Below, piece by piece: positions 36,651 through 47,095 of a stretch of 58,434 nucleotides of DNA (positions are counted from its first letter, which is position 1; every line of letters begins with the position of its first letter). A program made the translations under genes and the position numbers. Source of the stretch: Bacillota bacterium. GTDB taxonomy: Bacteria; Bacillota; Syntrophomonadia; Syntrophomonadales; Syntrophomonadaceae. The notes beneath the pieces are model-generated. The model searched no databases. It was not told where the DNA came from and saw nothing but the letters and a program-made list of their open reading frames with translations. Location: positions 1 through 58,434 of the forward strand of contig JAKPGY010000093.1 in the NCBI GenBank assembly GCA_029550685.1, given 5' to 3'.

Positions 36651-38369
36651 CTATATGTCGTTATCCGGCGCAATAAGGCCTCCCATGTGCTTAGGCCCAT
36701 GCCACGGGTATCTTCCGTTATGGGCAGTTTTCTTCTTCACCTCACCCACCAAGGCCCGGTTTAATACTTCGTCCAGGCTTCTCACAGCTATAATTTCTAC
36801 ATCGTCTATGCTATCCAGGGTGGCCATCCAATTATCGGCGGGAATAATAATACGCTTGATACCAGCTCGCCGGGCAGCGTCAATTTTGCTTAAGATACCT
36901 CCAACCGGCCGAACCATACCCTGAACTGACAGTTCCCCGGTCATGGCCAGGAGATTATCCACCGGTTGATTGGTAATGGACGAGTATACGGCAGTCGCCA
37001 TGCTGATTCCTGCTGATGGCCCATCTACAGGAATTCCGCCGGGGAAGTTTAAATGAATGTCATAGTTGCGAGTATTAATTCCATAGCAAGAGCGCAGCAC
37101 CGTCAGCACGTTTTCTACTGCACCTTTGGCCATACTTTTCCGGGTATAGCTGTGACCTGCTCCACCTACCTGTTCTTCTTCGATGACTCCAGTTACGGTC
37201 CAGGTTCCCTTTCCTGCAGCCGTGGGAATACTGGTAGCTTCTACTTCAATAATAGTACCAGCCGTTGCTCCATAAACCGCTAATCCGTAAACCACTCCCA
37301 CCGTAGGCCGTTCTTTGGGTTTTATGTCCGGGCGGGGAGAGAAACGGCCATTATTCAGGACTTTCTCCACTATTGCCCTGGTAATCCGTGATTGCATATC
37401 CATCTGTGCTATCCCAGCAGCAAGCTGCACCATATTAACCGCTTCCCGGCCATTGGAGGCAAACCGGGTTATTTCCGCCAGAGCGTCATCTTCAATTTCA
37501 AAATGCAGCCGCTCCAGGGCATTAAGGACTATACGCTGGATATCTTCCTTTTCCAGCGGCTTGAAGAATATCTCCAGGCAGCGGGACCTCAGCGCCGGAG
37601 GCAATTCTTCCGGGTTTCGGGTGGTGGCCCCCACCAGCCGGAAATCAGCGGGAAGCCCATTTAAGAAAATATCATGAATATGAGCGGGGATATTGCGGTC
37701 ATTTTCGTTATAATAAGCACTTTCCAAGAGCACTTTGCGATCTTCTAACACCTTCAACAATTTATTCATTTGCATGGGATGCAGTTCACCAATCTCATCG
37801 ATAAACAGTATTCCGCCATGAGCTTTGGTACAAGCGCCCGGTTTGGGCTGGGGAATTCCGGCTGAACCCATGGCTCCAGCACCCTGGTAAATAGGATCAT
37901 GCACTGATCCGATCAGCGGGTCGGCAATGTTGCGTTCATCAAAGCGCATTATGGTAGCATCAACTTCTACGAATTTGGAATCCGCTGTGAATGGTGACCA
38001 AGGATTGGCCTTGGCTTCTTCCAACACCAGACGAGCCGCCGCCGTTTTTCCCACTCCCGGCGGACCATAAATAATAACATGCTGGGGATTAACACCGCAC
38101 AAGGCCGAACGCAGCATGTCAATCCCTTCACTCTGCCCTACCACATCCTTGAGACTGGTGGGCCGGGTCAGACTGGACAAAGGCTCGCTGAGTTTTATAT
38201 TGCGCATTTGTTTGAGTTTAAAGGTTTCCTTTTCCGACTCCCTAAACATTACGTTTTTTTTGCTCTGCTGGCCTTTAAGCAGATTCCAGAAGTATAAGCC
38301 GATGATAACGGCAAAAATGAACTGAACAATATAGAGAATGCCGCCATACTGCAGGAATAAATCATTCAT
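36651..38369 (-). CDS. lonB: LonB-type ATP-dependent protease
   Basis: The 572-residue protein has an N-terminal membrane anchor (about 9-31), AAA+ Walker [12 protein letters not shown] (about 100-110) and a Lon protease domain with [11 protein letters not shown] serine and [14 protein letters not shown] lysine. It lacks the LonA N-terminal domain. In Bacillus, LonB acts in the forespore. The clpX-lonB-lonA order matches Bacillus. A terminator after clpX (38449-38475) suggests separate transcription. Confidence 0.93.
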   Translation of the reverse strand: MNDLFLQYGGILYIVQFIFAVIIGLYFWNLLKGQQSKKNVMFRESEKETFKLKQMRNIKLSEPLSSLTRPTSLKDVVGQSEGIDMLRSALCGVNPQHVIIYGPPGVGKTAAARLVLEEAKANPWSPFTADSKFVEVDATIMRFDERNIADPLIGSVHDPIYQGAGAMGSAGIPQPKPGACTKAHGGILFIDEIGELHPMQMNKLLKVLEDRKVLLESAYYNENDRNIPAHIHDIFLNGLPADFRLVGATTRNPEELPPALRSRCLEIFFKPLEKEDIQRIVLNALERLHFEIEDDALAEITRFASNGREAVNMVQLAAGIAQMDMQSRITRAIVEKVLNNGRFSPRPDIKPKERPTVGVVYGLAVYGATAGTIIEVEATSIPTAAGKGTWTVTGVIEEEQVGGAGHSYTRKSMAKGAVENVLTVLRSCYGINTRNYDIHLNFPGGIPVDGPSAGISMATAVYSSITNQPVDNLLAMTGELSVQGMVRPVGGILSKIDAARRAGIKRIIIPADNWMATLDSIDDVEIIAVRSLDEVLNRALVGEVKKKTAHNGRYPWHGPKHMGGLIAPDNDI

Positions 38370-38448
38370 AACCGCAACTTTTCCTTTCTATCATACTGCA
38401 CCTATTATTCCCGCGGCATCTGCATAGAATGAAAGTTTACAAGCAGTA

Positions 38449-38475
38449 AAAAAAGGTAGCTTCCGCTACCTTTTT
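38449..38475 (-). terminator. Rho-independent terminator after clpX
   Basis: An AAAGGTAGC/GCTACCTTT stem with a 4-base loop has a T-run on the minus-strand side (seven T residues) and a shorter one on the other. Confidence 0.88.
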
Positions 38476-38503
38476 CCTGTTTAGTATGCATTTGTGATGT
38501 TGC

Positions 38504-39754
38504 CTAATTGACCCGGCGTTTGGCATCTACCGTTACCAACAGCGGTTTTTCCTTCTTGAGAATAACATCTTTAGTAATCACAACTTTGGTTACATCCATG
38601 CGAGAAGGAACTTCGTACATGACATCCAGCATAATATCCTCAATTATAGCTCTTAAGCCCCGGGCTCCCGTATTGCGGCGCATGGCTTCCTCAGCTACCG
38701 CCTGGAGAGCATCGTCGGTAAATTCTAAATCTACTCCATCCAGTTCAAATAGTTTATTATACTGTTTGACCAGAGCGTTCTTAGGTTCTGTCAGTATACT
38801 CACTAGCGCATCAATGTCTAACGCATCCAGAGTAACTATGATGGGCACCCGGCCCACAAACTCAGGAATGAGTCCATAACGCAGCAAATCCTGAGGCAGT
38901 ATCATATTCAAAATTTCACCAATGCTCTTTTCGCTCTTGGTCTTGATATCAGCTCCAAAGCCCATCACTTTTTGATTGACGCGGTTTTGAATAATCTTGT
39001 CAATACCTTCAAAGGCCCCGCCGCATATAAACAGAATATTGCTGGTATCTATTTGGATAAACTCCTGATGCGGGTGCTTGCGTCCACCCTGAGGCGGTAC
39101 ACTGGCTACAGTTCCCTCCAGGATCTTCAACAGAGCCTGCTGCACCCCTTCACCGGAAACATCCCTGGTTATGCTGGGATTATCTGTCTTGCGGGCTATT
39201 TTATCGATCTCGTCAATATAGACTATACCCTTTTCGGCCTTTTCGATATCGTAATCTGCAGCCTGAATTAACTTCAGCAGGATGTTTTCTACGTCTTCAC
39301 CCACATAGCCAGCCTCAGTCAATGACGTGGCATCTGCAATAGCAAAAGGAACATTTAATATCCGGGCCAGGGTTTGGGCCAGCAAGGTTTTACCACTGCC
39401 GGTAGGCCCCAACATCATAATATTGCTCTTTTGCAGTTCCACATCATCCAATTTCGTGCCCAGGTTGATACGCTTGTAATGATTATATACAGCAACCGCC
39501 AGTGCCTTTTTGGCCCGGTCCTGGCTAATTACGTATTCATCCAGTATTTCGCGAATCTCTTGGGGTTTAGGAATGTCTCCCAGTTCAAACCCCAGATCAT
39601 CGGCCAGTTCTTCTTCAATTATTTCATTGCACAGCTCAATGCACTCATCACAAATATAAACACCCGGTCCAGCTACCAGCTTTTTAACCTGGTCTTGAGT
39701 TTTACCGCAGAAGGAACACTTCAGTTGTCCTTTTTCGTCCCCATATTTATGCAT
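38504..39754 (-). CDS. clpX: ClpX, AAA+ unfoldase of the ClpXP protease
   Basis: The 416-residue protein has the N-terminal Cys4 zinc-binding domain (CSFCGK and CDECIELC, residues about 15-42), Walker A GPTGSGKT (about 115) and Walker [12 protein letters not shown], then FVGRVP (sensor/pore-adjacent) motifs. ClpX recognises and unfolds substrates for ClpP, encoded 25 bases upstream on the same strand. Confidence 0.96.
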   Translation of the reverse strand: MHKYGDEKGQLKCSFCGKTQDQVKKLVAGPGVYICDECIELCNEIIEEELADDLGFELGDIPKPQEIREILDEYVISQDRAKKALAVAVYNHYKRINLGTKLDDVELQKSNIMMLGPTGSGKTLLAQTLARILNVPFAIADATSLTEAGYVGEDVENILLKLIQAADYDIEKAEKGIVYIDEIDKIARKTDNPSITRDVSGEGVQQALLKILEGTVASVPPQGGRKHPHQEFIQIDTSNILFICGGAFEGIDKIIQNRVNQKVMGFGADIKTKSEKSIGEILNMILPQDLLRYGLIPEFVGRVPIIVTLDALDIDALVSILTEPKNALVKQYNKLFELDGVDLEFTDDALQAVAEEAMRRNTGARGLRAIIEDIMLDVMYEVPSRMDVTKVVITKDVILKKEKPLLVTVDAKRRVN

Positions 39755-39779
39755 TCGTTCACCTCTTTTGACCTGAAAG

Positions 39780-40385
39780 CTACTTCTTGCTGGTTGACTT
39801 CTTGGGCTGGGTCATTACCTCATCAATAATACCATATTCTTTAGCTTCCAATGCAGTCATAAAATAATCCCTATCTGTATCTTTCTTGATCTTCTCCAAG
39901 GGTTGCCCGGTGCGCTCCGCCAAAATTCTGTCTAAATTTTCTTTCATGGCCATAATCCGGCGAGCATGAATCTCTATGTCTACGGCCTGCCCCTGGGTGC
40001 CGCCCAAAGGCTGGTGGATCATGATTTCAGCATTGGGCAAAGCAAAGCGCTTCCCTTTCTGTCCAGCAGCTAGGAGGAATGCTCCCATACTGGCTGCCAG
40101 GCCAACACAGATAGTCGATACATCAGCCCGGATATGCTGCATGGTGTCATAAATAGCCAGGCCAGCACTTATAGATCCCCCGGGGCTATTTATATAAAGA
40201 TTGATGTCTTTATCCGGATCTTCGGCTTCCAAAAATAGTAGTTGGGCAATTATCAGATTAGCCACGTTGTCATCAATAGCACTGCCTAGAAAAATGATGC
40301 GATCTTTAAGCAAACGTGAATATATATCATAGGAACGTTCTCCCCGGTTAGTCTGTTCTACAACAATTGGTACTAAATAGGACAT
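39780..40385 (-). CDS. clpP: ClpP, proteolytic subunit of Clp proteases
   Basis: The start is taken as ATG 40385 ([11 protein letters not shown]) with AAGGGG 8 bases upstream; a GTG at 40394 sits inside that site. The 201-residue serine protease has catalytic Ser99 in GLAASMGAF, His124 in MIHQPLGG and the aspartate in KDTDRDYFM. It forms the degradation chamber used by ClpX. The tig-clpP-clpX order is the classic arrangement. Confidence 0.96.
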   Translation of the reverse strand: MSYLVPIVVEQTNRGERSYDIYSRLLKDRIIFLGSAIDDNVANLIIAQLLFLEAEDPDKDINLYINSPGGSISAGLAIYDTMQHIRADVSTICVGLAASMGAFLLAAGQKGKRFALPNAEIMIHQPLGGTQGQAVDIEIHARRIMAMKENLDRILAERTGQPLEKIKKDTDRDYFMTALEAKEYGIIDEVMTQPKKSTSKK

Positions 40386-40443
40386 ATTTTTCACCCCTTA
40401 TTAAAAAGCTATTCTTGATTACTATATCGTATTCTAATGTGAC

Positions 40444-41805
40444 TTACTCGTCACCTGTGGTTTCAGCTTCAGCATCTGCTTCTGCTTCAGCTTCAGCCTT
40501 GTTGATTTCTGAGGTATCATATTCCTCTATTTTGGCATGGTCTATTAAGTATTGTACTGCTTTATCCATTTTCACACTATATTCCAGGCTGTCCATGATA
40601 CCCGCCAGGTTCTGCTTGGCCTGTTCAGGATCAACCCCCATGCTCTTGGCTGCTTCTTCAATTTGCTTATTCATTTCTTCATCTGTAACTTCAATACCTT
40701 TTTCTTCAACCAACTTTTCCAAAAGGAAATTCACTTTAACAGTTCTTTCCGCTTCCGGGCGCAAGTCGTTTTCTAATTCTTCCCGGTTGCTGGCGGTAAA
40801 CTGGTAATACTGCTCCAGAGTCAATCCCTGAGAAGCCAAGCGCTGAGCAAACTGTTGCAGCATATGCTCGATTTGAGCGCGTACTACCGATTCAGCCAAA
40901 GGAATCTCAGTGGCTTTAATAGCTTTGTCCAGGACTTCCTGCTTGATCAATTCCTTCTTACGGGTTTCCATCACCAGAACTAGGTTGCTGCGTATATCTT
41001 CGCGGAACTCAGCAAGAGTATCAAACTGGCTGACTTCCTGAGCAAATTCATCGTCCAGCTCTCTAAGTTTACGCGTTTCAATGCCCTTAACTGTCACTTT
41101 GAACAATGCTTCCTTGCCAGCCAAGTCTTCGTTATGATATTCCTCCGGGAAAGTAACCTTGACTTCTTTTTCCTCGCCGGCCTTTACTCCTATCAGCTGA
41201 TCCTCAAACCCAGGAATAAAGGTATTGGATCCTATTTCCAAGGAGTAATCTTGCCCGCTGCCGCCTTCGAATGCCTCACCATCAATATAACCGACAAAGT
41301 CTATGGTAAGTACATCACCTTTTTCTGCGGGTTCATCGGTCTTTTCTACCAGTTGAGCATATCGGGAGCGTATGTCTTCCAGACGATGGTCCACATCTGT
41401 ATCGGTTACCTGCATGCGTGGAACACGAACTTCCAGCCCTTCGATTTGGCCCAGTTCAATGTCTGGTTTAACCGCTACGCGCACTTTAACCTGTACCGGT
41501 TGGCCGTCATCTATTTCCTGAATATCAAAATCCGGCTGAGCAATTGGCTCAATATTGAGTTCAGTTAATGCTTCCTCATAGGCAGCCGGAACTACATATT
41601 CCAAAGCATCCTGGTAGAGAATCTCTTTACCAAAATGAGCCTCCAGCAGAGGGCGCGGAACTTTGCCCCGGCGAAAACCTGGAATACTCACCTGTTTTAC
41701 CAGTTTGCGGTAGGCATAATCCAAACCTTGCTCAAACTTGTCGGGGGCTACTTCGATGGCTATGTAAGCCTCACTGTTTTCTATCTTTTCTAATACGGCT
41801 CCCAT
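40444..41805 (-). CDS. tig: Trigger factor, ribosome-associated chaperone
   Basis: The 453-residue protein has the ribosome-binding signature PGFRRGKVPR (about 41-50), an FKBP-type prolyl isomerase domain (about 160-240, GDVLTIDFVGYIDGEAFEGG and FIPGFEDQLIGVKAGE) and a long helical C-terminal domain. It ends in an Ala/Glu-rich alternating tail (AEAEAEADAEAE), which explains a low-complexity run near 40460-40500. It is upstream of clpP on the same strand. Confidence 0.95.
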   Translation of the reverse strand: MGAVLEKIENSEAYIAIEVAPDKFEQGLDYAYRKLVKQVSIPGFRRGKVPRPLLEAHFGKEILYQDALEYVVPAAYEEALTELNIEPIAQPDFDIQEIDDGQPVQVKVRVAVKPDIELGQIEGLEVRVPRMQVTDTDVDHRLEDIRSRYAQLVEKTDEPAEKGDVLTIDFVGYIDGEAFEGGSGQDYSLEIGSNTFIPGFEDQLIGVKAGEEKEVKVTFPEEYHNEDLAGKEALFKVTVKGIETRKLRELDDEFAQEVSQFDTLAEFREDIRSNLVLVMETRKKELIKQEVLDKAIKATEIPLAESVVRAQIEHMLQQFAQRLASQGLTLEQYYQFTASNREELENDLRPEAERTVKVNFLLEKLVEEKGIEVTDEEMNKQIEEAAKSMGVDPEQAKQNLAGIMDSLEYSVKMDKAVQYLIDHAKIEEYDTSEINKAEAEAEADAEAETTGDE

Positions 41806-41919
41806 TTATGCTCCTCCTATCTAATACTTATCGGGCTAAAATCCTTAATTTAATGGTATTTCAGGGCCACCCAGAATAATCCTCTTAAAAATGTACCCTA
41901 TTATTACCCAAAACACAAC

Positions 41920-41940
41920 ACCTCGGCATATTGCCGAGGT
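41920..41940 (-). terminator. Hairpin downstream of tRNA-Gly
   Basis: A perfect 9-bp ACCTCGGCA/TGCCGAGGT stem with a 3-base loop follows the tRNA by 13 bases. The downstream tract is only moderately T-rich (GTTGTGTTTT). Confidence 0.7.
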
Positions 41941-41953
41941 ATAAATCTCATTA

Positions 41954-42028
41954 TGGAGCGGAAGACGAGATTCGAACTCGCGACCCTCGCCTTGGCAAGG
42001 CGATGCTCTACCACTGAGCCACTTCCGC
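41954..42028 (-). tRNA. tRNA-Gly (anticodon GCC), CCA encoded
   Basis: The minus strand folds as a complete cloverleaf: acceptor GCGGAAG/CTTCCGC, D arm GCTC/GAGC, anticodon stem TCGCC/GGCGA with loop TTGCCAA (anticodon GCC), T arm with GTTCGAATC. It ends in T plus an encoded CCA. Confidence 0.97.
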
Positions 42029-42103
42029 GCACAACTTCTTTCGATATATAGAATAATGAATAAAACAGCTTTCGTCAAGTAGTGTTGCCCAAGCTTTGCC
42101 ATA

Positions 42104-42583
42104 TTATAAGTCTTGATCTCTCAGTAAGGCTTTTAGGGTGTCGGAATCAAGTTCACCCGTAATAGGTAGTCCCTGGTCATGCTGGAAATCCCGCAAAGCC
42201 ATGCTAAATTCGTATTCATCTCCGGGCTGGCCGGACAAATAGCCCCCTTCAGTTAACCTGTTAATAATCCGGTCCATATCTTCTTCACTGACCAATTGAT
42301 AAGAAATTACTGTGCTGCCGTAAGGACTAGTGTCAACGGGCTTTACAGCATACTTCCAATGCCTTAATTCCAGCATATCTTCATCACGTAAATCAGTAGA
42401 ATCTCTGTCCCCAGTAAGATCACCGATAATATCAGCATCGCTGGGAATCTCTTTTTTCTGGGTAACAGTTGTTTCAGCAGGTTGGATTTCTGAACTGTTA
42501 CTGCAGCCTATAAGCATTAGAGCGAACACAACTGCCATAACGCCTATAAGTATACGTTTATTAATGAATGTGGTGACCAGCAT
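42104..42583 (-). CDS. Lipoprotein with a peptidoglycan-binding (PG_binding_1) domain
   Basis: From ATG 42583 the product (159 residues) has a signal peptide with lipobox LIGC (cysteine near residue 27), a charged linker and a C-terminal peptidoglycan-binding domain (about 125-155, FSMALRDFQHDQGLPITGELDSDTLKAL). The start is uncertain: the frame is open to TTG 42649, but a promoter (42620-42649) overlaps those codons, and the nearest SD-like AAAAAGGG is about 14 bases from the ATG. It is anchored outside the membrane; specific role unknown. Confidence 0.75.
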   Translation of the reverse strand: MLVTTFINKRILIGVMAVVFALMLIGCSNSSEIQPAETTVTQKKEIPSDADIIGDLTGDRDSTDLRDEDMLELRHWKYAVKPVDTSPYGSTVISYQLVSEEDMDRIINRLTEGGYLSGQPGDEYEFSMALRDFQHDQGLPITGELDSDTLKALLRDQDL

Positions 42584-42619
42584 ATGCCAATTCAACACCC
42601 TTTTTCTTCTTCTACTAAA

Positions 42620-42649
42620 AATATGTGCCAAAGTTAACCTTGTTGTCAA
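42620..42649 (-). promoter_or_regulatory. Sigma-A promoter for the lipoprotein gene
   Basis: On the minus strand a perfect TTGACA (42649-42644) and CATATT (42625-42620) are separated by 18 bases. The -35 overlaps the stop codon of the SEC-C gene. Transcription could continue into tRNA-Gly. Confidence 0.6.
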
Positions 42650-45537
42650 TTCTGATTACGGTGCTGATCCAAATACTCCATTAATAGGGCACCCAGTTTC
42701 AAGATAAATATACCCTGATTCCATTCCAGTTCCGCATCATCCAACTCATCCTGGCGCAGCAGTACCAAAGAGAGCTCGGGATTAGTGTTGAAAAACTGAG
42801 CCAGGTCAGCTATCATCTGACACTCCATTTCCTTAAGTACCAGAGAGCCATGGTCTGCCGGGCGAAAGGCAACCACTACATCAGCACTCTTTAAAGTCCT
42901 CCTTATATCCCGGATAAACTTTTCCAGGTCCTTTCCGGGGATAGTAGTAATCATTATCTGCTGATTTTCAACAAGGACATATCCCCATTGATATTTATGC
43001 TGGTGGTTAAAGCTTAACCATAGGAAACTGGCCCGGTTCTGATCCTCATGCAGCAAGCGAAAACGGCGGTTTTGTTTTAATACTACCCGGCATAGCTGAG
43101 GATTGCTGATTCCAGCGGTCTGCCAGTCAATTTTTAGGGGCTGGTTTATCATACGCAAGGTGTTCTGTTCCATTTCATCCAGAGATAGAATATAAGCCTT
43201 AACAATTTTTTCACCGCGTACCTTGAGATATCTAATATCTGATTCATCAAAGGGATGAAGTTTTTCCATCAACATGAGCAGATTCTTGTTAAATATTTCG
43301 CATAGATCGGGTAAAACGACATACATCGGGTCGCTCACCCAATAGTGCTCACCCAACGGGAGCAGCCGGGTAATGCTGATCATACCGGGTATAATGTTTT
43401 CATGAACCCGACTCCCAAACCTGCCGTAAACCTCGCAGCGCTCACCGTTGAATATATCCTCAAAGACCAGGGAGTTGGTTCCATGAGGAAACACCCGGTA
43501 AGCTCCTACATAGCTCATCATCAAATTAAAGGAGGCTGTTTTTAAATAAGGCGGAAAGCGCCGAGCCTGGTTTTCCCAGAACAGATTGGCAATGGTAGTA
43601 TGGTTGCAGTTGACGTCATCCATACAATAGTGAGCCCGGAAGAACTGTTCATAGACCCGGCGGGTCGGTTCATCCCAAAAGCGGCCTGTGGTATTAACCA
43701 ATTCAAAATATTCCTTGCGGGACTCCTGTTCACACCGGTTCCATACTGGTTTGATTCCATAAGCAAACATTTGCAAATGCTGTTGAACTTCCTCATACGC
43801 ACTTACCTTTTCGCGATCATCCAGTTCTTCCCAATAGGGATAGACTGCTATTTCTTTAGAGAAGTCCAAGGGATAGCGTTGAAAATGGCGTTCTATCAGT
43901 TGGGTATGCTTGCTGATCAGGCCGGTGGGTAGACCGAAACGCTTGGCAGTGCGGGCAAAACTAACCCGTTGGTCAGACAATCGCAGGTAGGTATGTTCCA
44001 AAGCAGCCAGCCAGCCCCGCACCTTGGATACCTTAGGCTGATAAATAGTAGCAAACTCATTCCACATGTATAGTATCCAGGCCAGGGTAACATAGTCACG
44101 GCTGCTGCTATATAGATCAAAAGCTGAGGCAGCTACCTGGCGCAGTTCTTCATTGGGCCAGTTGTAGGCGGTAATGAAGGAACTTAGTTCCTGGCGATCG
44201 CGATGCTTGCTGACTTTGATAGCGACTGCTTCAGGTTGCAGAAGTTCCTGCTGCAGGCGGTTTTTATCCAGGTTTAATTTGGTCCTGATAGCCGACGTGG
44301 GAAAATAATACTCGCCCCGGCTTTTGGCCAATAATTCCAACGCTTCCATATCATCCAGCAGGGACTCCAATAGCACCCGGCCGCGGACATCCTCAAGAGC
44401 TTGTAAAGGAGTCATACCCTCCAACTCCTGATGAGCAGTGGATAGCCATTCTTCCAGGTATTTATCATGAAGTATCTCCGCAATTATTTCCTCAGCTTCT
44501 TCTTCACTGGCAAAATCATACCCTTCTACCCAACGATAAGGAGCCTTTAGGCTGACTCTTTCCAACATTCCCTTTAACATCTGGGTTGCCCAGTTCAGAT
44601 CATTATGGTCTTCAGCCGCTATTATAATACTGGCGCTGCTTAGGTAGAGACGACGCAGCAATCCCCGGCCGAGACCCCAGGTAAACTTCAGCCATCGATC
44701 ATTACGTTCCAAAAGAGTGAATTCACGGCCAGCCAGCAAATTTTCCCGCATCGCCAGGCGATCGTCTTCGCTCAAATGCAGGGTGCGGGACTTCATACGG
44801 GATTTCTTTATGCCCTGAGTAAGATCAATAACCAGGCCGCACAAAACCTCGGCATATTCTTTCAAGAATACCCGGGGATCATTAATGCTTTCGTATATAC
44901 GTAAGGAGTTGACCTCTTCCAGGAGATAGTTTTTATGTTCAGAATAAACCAGGAAGGGACGCCCCAGCATCATAGGGGTATTGGCAATCTGGACAATTCT
45001 GGTCAAGAGCAGTATACCTTCTTCAACTAACCGGGTATGGGGCCCAAAGTCGCGTTCCACCACATACTGGCGATGACAGAAAATATCGCGGATGCCTACG
45101 GCATTATTCTTTATCCACTGAACCTGGTAAATAGATAGACAGGAATCTTTAAGGGCAGTAAAAATAGGACGAAGATATTCGTCCATGTCGTCTTCTTTTT
45201 CAGCCATATAAAACTCTATAATCGGGGACACATCGCGATGAAAGCGATAATCAAGTACATACCAACTCCAAAACAGATTAAAAAAACCGTCAGGTATGTC
45301 CTGGGATTGGGAATAAGAAGTAAACCGGGCCTTTCCGGCAGCTTCCCAATTGTAAAAATAGCGACGGGCATAGCCAATTAAATCAGATAGCGATGTTTCC
45401 AACTGAGTAACATAATTCTTTCTTTTCGCCCGAGGAAAGTGAATCACCAGACATCCGCTGTTGGCACCGCAGCACTGCTCATATGGCTTATTACTCCCAC
45501 AGGTACACAGCGTCTGGTGACTTTGTATATTGGCCAT
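42646..45537 (-). CDS. Large SEC-C motif protein, 963 residues, unknown function
   Basis: The N-terminus has a SEC-C-like metal motif (CTCGSNKPYEQCCG, residues 12-25). Residues about 35-400 parallel the 415-residue SEC-C protein at 30905-32152 (shared SCLSIYQV, TAHQELEGMTPLQALEDVRGR). The additional 550 residues are unassigned; a TAKRFGLPTGLISKH stretch may be a helix-turn-helix. No membrane segment or signal peptide is seen. GGGGGGA precedes the ATG. It lies 183 bases downstream of a membrane TPR gene. Confidence 0.8.
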   Translation of the reverse strand: MANIQSHQTLCTCGSNKPYEQCCGANSGCLVIHFPRAKRKNYVTQLETSLSDLIGYARRYFYNWEAAGKARFTSYSQSQDIPDGFFNLFWSWYVLDYRFHRDVSPIIEFYMAEKEDDMDEYLRPIFTALKDSCLSIYQVQWIKNNAVGIRDIFCHRQYVVERDFGPHTRLVEEGILLLTRIVQIANTPMMLGRPFLVYSEHKNYLLEEVNSLRIYESINDPRVFLKEYAEVLCGLVIDLTQGIKKSRMKSRTLHLSEDDRLAMRENLLAGREFTLLERNDRWLKFTWGLGRGLLRRLYLSSASIIIAAEDHNDLNWATQMLKGMLERVSLKAPYRWVEGYDFASEEEAEEIIAEILHDKYLEEWLSTAHQELEGMTPLQALEDVRGRVLLESLLDDMEALELLAKSRGEYYFPTSAIRTKLNLDKNRLQQELLQPEAVAIKVSKHRDRQELSSFITAYNWPNEELRQVAASAFDLYSSSRDYVTLAWILYMWNEFATIYQPKVSKVRGWLAALEHTYLRLSDQRVSFARTAKRFGLPTGLISKHTQLIERHFQRYPLDFSKEIAVYPYWEELDDREKVSAYEEVQQHLQMFAYGIKPVWNRCEQESRKEYFELVNTTGRFWDEPTRRVYEQFFRAHYCMDDVNCNHTTIANLFWENQARRFPPYLKTASFNLMMSYVGAYRVFPHGTNSLVFEDIFNGERCEVYGRFGSRVHENIIPGMISITRLLPLGEHYWVSDPMYVVLPDLCEIFNKNLLMLMEKLHPFDESDIRYLKVRGEKIVKAYILSLDEMEQNTLRMINQPLKIDWQTAGISNPQLCRVVLKQNRRFRLLHEDQNRASFLWLSFNHQHKYQWGYVLVENQQIMITTIPGKDLEKFIRDIRRTLKSADVVVAFRPADHGSLVLKEMECQMIADLAQFFNTNPELSLVLLRQDELDDAELEWNQGIFILKLGALLMEYLDQHRNQN

Positions 45538-45720
45538 GCCGTATCCCCCCGCGATACAGGCTTGATCTAATTATCAGGCAAGTCTAAAACCACATACATC
45601 TGTTATGTGCCATGTTGTCTTTATCTACCACCATCATAGCAAATATTTCACTTATCGGAAATAAATTTTCTGACTTTTTAGCAAGTAAACAAGATACCGT
45701 AGATGCCTGATCACTTGTCA

Positions 45721-46929
45721 TTATTCTTGCATCATGGATTGGTACAAACTGGATGATAGATAGCCGCTGTGGGGATCCAATTCTGTTAGTCGCTGCAGGG
45801 TTTCCTTAGCTAATTGGGAACGGTTGGTATAATGATAGGTACAGGCCAAATAGAAGAGACTGTCATCATAATAGTTGGAGTCAGGGAATGATTCCAGATA
45901 GAGCAGGTAATATTTTTCAGCTTCATCATAGATTTGCTGAAGGAAATAGGTGCGGGCCAGATAATAAAGGGCTTCCCGGTTTAAATAACTACCCGATTGC
46001 ATGGACACTACCACTCCCAAATTGCTGGCAGCAGTTTTCCAGTCCTTGGCCAAGTAGGCCTTATATCCGGCTGTATAATAATGTTCTTCTTGCTGAAGAT
46101 CATAAGCTGAACCTTCCATCGAGACTTCCTCAATCGCCGCCGCCGGTACTGTTTCTACAGGCGGCTGGTTTTGCTGATCGATCAGACTGGTCAACTGATG
46201 AATACGCTGCTGAAGAACTTCCGTATATTCAGCATTCTGCCTTTGGTTGTTTAGCAGAGTATGGATCTGCAGCAGAAGCACCAGGCATACCACTCCCATA
46301 ACTGCCAGTAAACGTCGCTGGGTAAAAATAGGGCGATTTTTAAGTTTGGTTGTTGGTTCTTCGCCAGTAAAGCGCTGTTTTTTGCTTTCGGGTATGGACA
46401 GATACTTATGTAAGGAACTATTTTTCTTATCAATTTCTAAGCCTTTGCGCCAAACCCGGTGAGCTTCGAGCCGGTTACCCTCCGCCAGATAGCTCAGTCC
46501 TAGAACCTTGTATAAGGAGACGTATTCATCGTGTTCCTCCATGAGCTGTCGCAGCAGCACCCGGGCTTCACTAAATTTCTTCTTTTCCAGCAGGTCTAAA
46601 GCTTCATGATATCTTTTTAACCAGAACTGAAAGGCCGGCTGGCGCAGTTCGTTTAAATTCGATTCGGCGACATTATTGTCAGGTTCCAGGCGAAGCGCTT
46701 CCTCCCAGCAACGCTCAGCCCGTTGGAATTCTCCCAGTATCTGATAACACCTGCCCGTCATATTCAGCACCAGAGTATTGTCAGGCCACATCTGGTAAGC
46801 CTGTACCAGCATATCCAGCGCCCCGCTGATATCATGTTCCTGCATGCTGGCAGCTGCGGAAGCGAGTAAATCGTCTACTTGATTAGGATTAGTATTCAAA
46901 GGTTTCATAGGACCATCCCACACCCTCAT
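45721..46929 (-). CDS. Membrane-anchored TPR protein
   Basis: The 402-residue protein (395 if the ATG at 46908 is used) has cytoplasmic TPR-like repeats (about 20-180), one membrane segment (about 208-226, LLAVMGVVCLVLLLQI), a short coiled coil and a second set of TPRs outside (about 290-400). The extracytoplasmic part resembles YbgF/outer TPR adaptor repeats. It is in line with the large SEC-C gene downstream and divergent from an L,D-transpeptidase. The topology suggests a scaffold role in envelope processes; this is inference. Confidence 0.75.
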   Translation of the reverse strand: MRVWDGPMKPLNTNPNQVDDLLASAAASMQEHDISGALDMLVQAYQMWPDNTLVLNMTGRCYQILGEFQRAERCWEEALRLEPDNNVAESNLNELRQPAFQFWLKRYHEALDLLEKKKFSEARVLLRQLMEEHDEYVSLYKVLGLSYLAEGNRLEAHRVWRKGLEIDKKNSSLHKYLSIPESKKQRFTGEEPTTKLKNRPIFTQRRLLAVMGVVCLVLLLQIHTLLNNQRQNAEYTEVLQQRIHQLTSLIDQQNQPPVETVPAAAIEEVSMEGSAYDLQQEEHYYTAGYKAYLAKDWKTAASNLGVVVSMQSGSYLNREALYYLARTYFLQQIYDEAEKYYLLYLESFPDSNYYDDSLFYLACTYHYTNRSQLAKETLQRLTELDPHSGYLSSSLYQSMMQE

Positions 46930-47095
46930 TATTTATTTTTGGTTTGCAATTCTCCAGTCACCTAAAAATATCCTTCCAAATTTTGGTAAATTTTATAATT
47001 CATACGATATGTCTTCCTAAACTGGCAGAAATCTACTGGGTCGATGTCCGGGCAAGGACCATATGCTGATAACAAAAACAATGAGGTGACGCTCC

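Noticed and set aside
40455..40500. Simple-sequence run of GCTTCTGCTTCAGC type, considered as a microsatellite or CRISPR-like repeat
   Set aside because: It encodes the Ala/Glu tail of trigger factor and has no spacers.
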